Origin: Thalassospira lucentensis MCCC 1A00383 = DSM 14000
GTDB taxonomy: Bacteria > Pseudomonadota > Alphaproteobacteria > Rhodospirillales > Thalassospiraceae
Assembly: GCF_000421265.1 (NCBI RefSeq)
Contig: NZ_ATWN01000006.1
Span: 277,045 to 341,044, forward strand
Direction of reading: 5' to 3'
DNA length: 64,000 nucleotides
Part shown: positions 63,662 through 64,000 of the stretch, piece after piece
Numbering within the stretch: position 1 is the first letter of the stretch
How the letters are laid out: the number at the start of each line of letters is the position of its first letter
Notes under the pieces: generated by a model
Seen by the model: the letters and a program-made list of their open reading frames with translations, nothing else
Told to the model about the DNA's origin: nothing
The model's database searches: none
Position numbers and translations under genes: made by a program

Positions 63662-64000
63662 TGTCACGTCCTGAAATACGTTGTCACCTACAGGAGATGA
63701 CAATGTCTACTTCAGGCAAAGTGCGTCGTAAGCGCACACAACGAGATTACAACATGGGCTTTAAACTGGCTGTTGTTGATCAGGTTGAAAAAGGCGAACT
63801 GACCTATAAGCAAGCGCAGGACCGCTATGGCATTCAGGGACGAAGTACAGTCCTGAACTGGTTGCGCAAACATGGTAAGCTCGACTGGTCCACAGCGAGG
63901 CACACAGCCATGTCCAAATTGGAAGAAACCCCGGAACAAAAGATCAAGCGTCTTGAAAGGGAGCTTGAGGATGAGCGGATCCGCGTCATGGTCCTTGATG
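63662..64000 (+). mobile_element. IS3-type insertion sequence, left end (cut by window)
   Basis: The orfA-type transposase gene starts at 63703. Its probable left inverted repeat begins with TGTCACGTCCTGAAATACG at about 63662, just after the upstream terminator; TGTCAC recurs at 63682. IS3-family ends start with TG. The right end and any target duplication lie outside the window. Confidence 0.6.
63703..64000 (+). CDS. IS3-type transposase OrfA, N-terminal part
   Basis: Ninety-nine codons are present with no stop before the window edge. RRKRTQRDYNMGFKLAVVD and GELTYKQAQDRYGIQGRSTV with LNWLRKHGKLDW form the helix-turn-helix of IS3-group OrfA, followed by a heptad-patterned coiled coil (EQKIKRLERELEDERIR). 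In this group OrfA is fused to the OrfB integrase by programmed frameshifting. ATG 63703 has AGGAG 7 bases upstream. Confidence 0.85.
   Translation, partial: MSTSGKVRRKRTQRDYNMGFKLAVVDQVEKGELTYKQAQDRYGIQGRSTVLNWLRKHGKLDWSTARHTAMSKLEETPEQKIKRLERELEDERIRVMVLD

Overview
The window is chromosomal DNA from an alphaproteobacterium. The basis is gene order and family types: trpB-trpA-accD-folC, a stand-alone NrnC-type DEDDy nuclease, a long-form hpf next to ptsN and rpoN behind lptCAB, a zf-CHCC (NDUFS6-like) protein, DUF2333, DUF2244 and a sigma-32 promoter of alphaproteobacterial spacing (CTTG-N18-CATATAT) before dnaK. From memory of gene content it looks most like Thalassospira or a near relative in the Rhodospirillales; this is inference, not a database match.

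Layout. 1-890: tail of an exopolysaccharide locus (outer-membrane beta-barrel end, Wza-type export protein). 1129-7800: a ThDP enzyme, an MtnN-like nucleosidase, tRNA-Arg(CCG), a class III cyclase-like membrane protein with altered active-site residues, a lipoprotein hydrolase and an ABC ATPase. 7988-12637: zf-CHCC protein, trpB, trpA, accD, folC. 12638-20085: hydrolase, membrane protein, polA, dapB, and an aldo/keto reductase with a divergent LysR regulator. 20151-25033: dnaJ and dnaK behind a sigma-32 promoter, DUF2244, nth. 25084-31115: envelope genes resembling the E. coli yraL-yraM-yraN-yraP cluster (LpoA-like lipoprotein, rsmI, yraN, BON-domain lipoprotein), interrupted by a DUF2000/AraC pair and followed by a SirB1 protein. 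31770-36762: PfkB kinase, typA, AmpG-type permease. 36899-44023: a long minus-strand block transcribed as nrnC, kdsD, lptC, lptA, lptB, rpoN, hpf, ptsN, linking LPS precursor supply and transport with sigma-54/PTS-Ntr control and ribosome hibernation. 44218-45485: an AT-rich orphan membrane protein next to tRNA-Leu(CAG). 45689-50540: hemW, rdgB and rph (minus), divergent from hrcA and grpE (plus), with a long imperfect palindrome between rph and rdgB. 50777-58073: accessory segment with a sirtuin, an ArsR regulator, two EamA exporters, a duplicated NIPSNAP/ABM gene pair flanking a Zur-box-preceded AztD zinc chaperone, and a LysR regulator. 58172-63592: glycosyltransferase, ppa, L,D-transpeptidase-like protein, DUF2333, NifU-type scaffold, Bax-like glucosaminidase. 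63662-64000: the left end of an IS3-type insertion sequence, cut by the window.

Most of the window is housekeeping. The most unusual parts are: (i) the 50.8-58 kb segment, where a 16-bp inverted repeat (TTCGAT-N4-RTCGAA) lies both at the ArsR/EamA divergent promoter and upstream of the second NIPSNAP/ABM pair, suggesting one small ArsR regulon over two duplicated loci that enclose a Zur-type operator; (ii) the unavoidable 5' overlap of the divergent genes rsmI and lpoA-like; (iii) the AT-rich two-TM, beta-rich orphan protein at tRNA-Leu; (iv) the roughly 116-bp palindrome inside the rph-rdgB operon; (v) the cyclase-like protein that lacks one metal-binding Asp and both purine-specifying residues. 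No CRISPR array, rRNA gene, prophage or complete defence system was seen.
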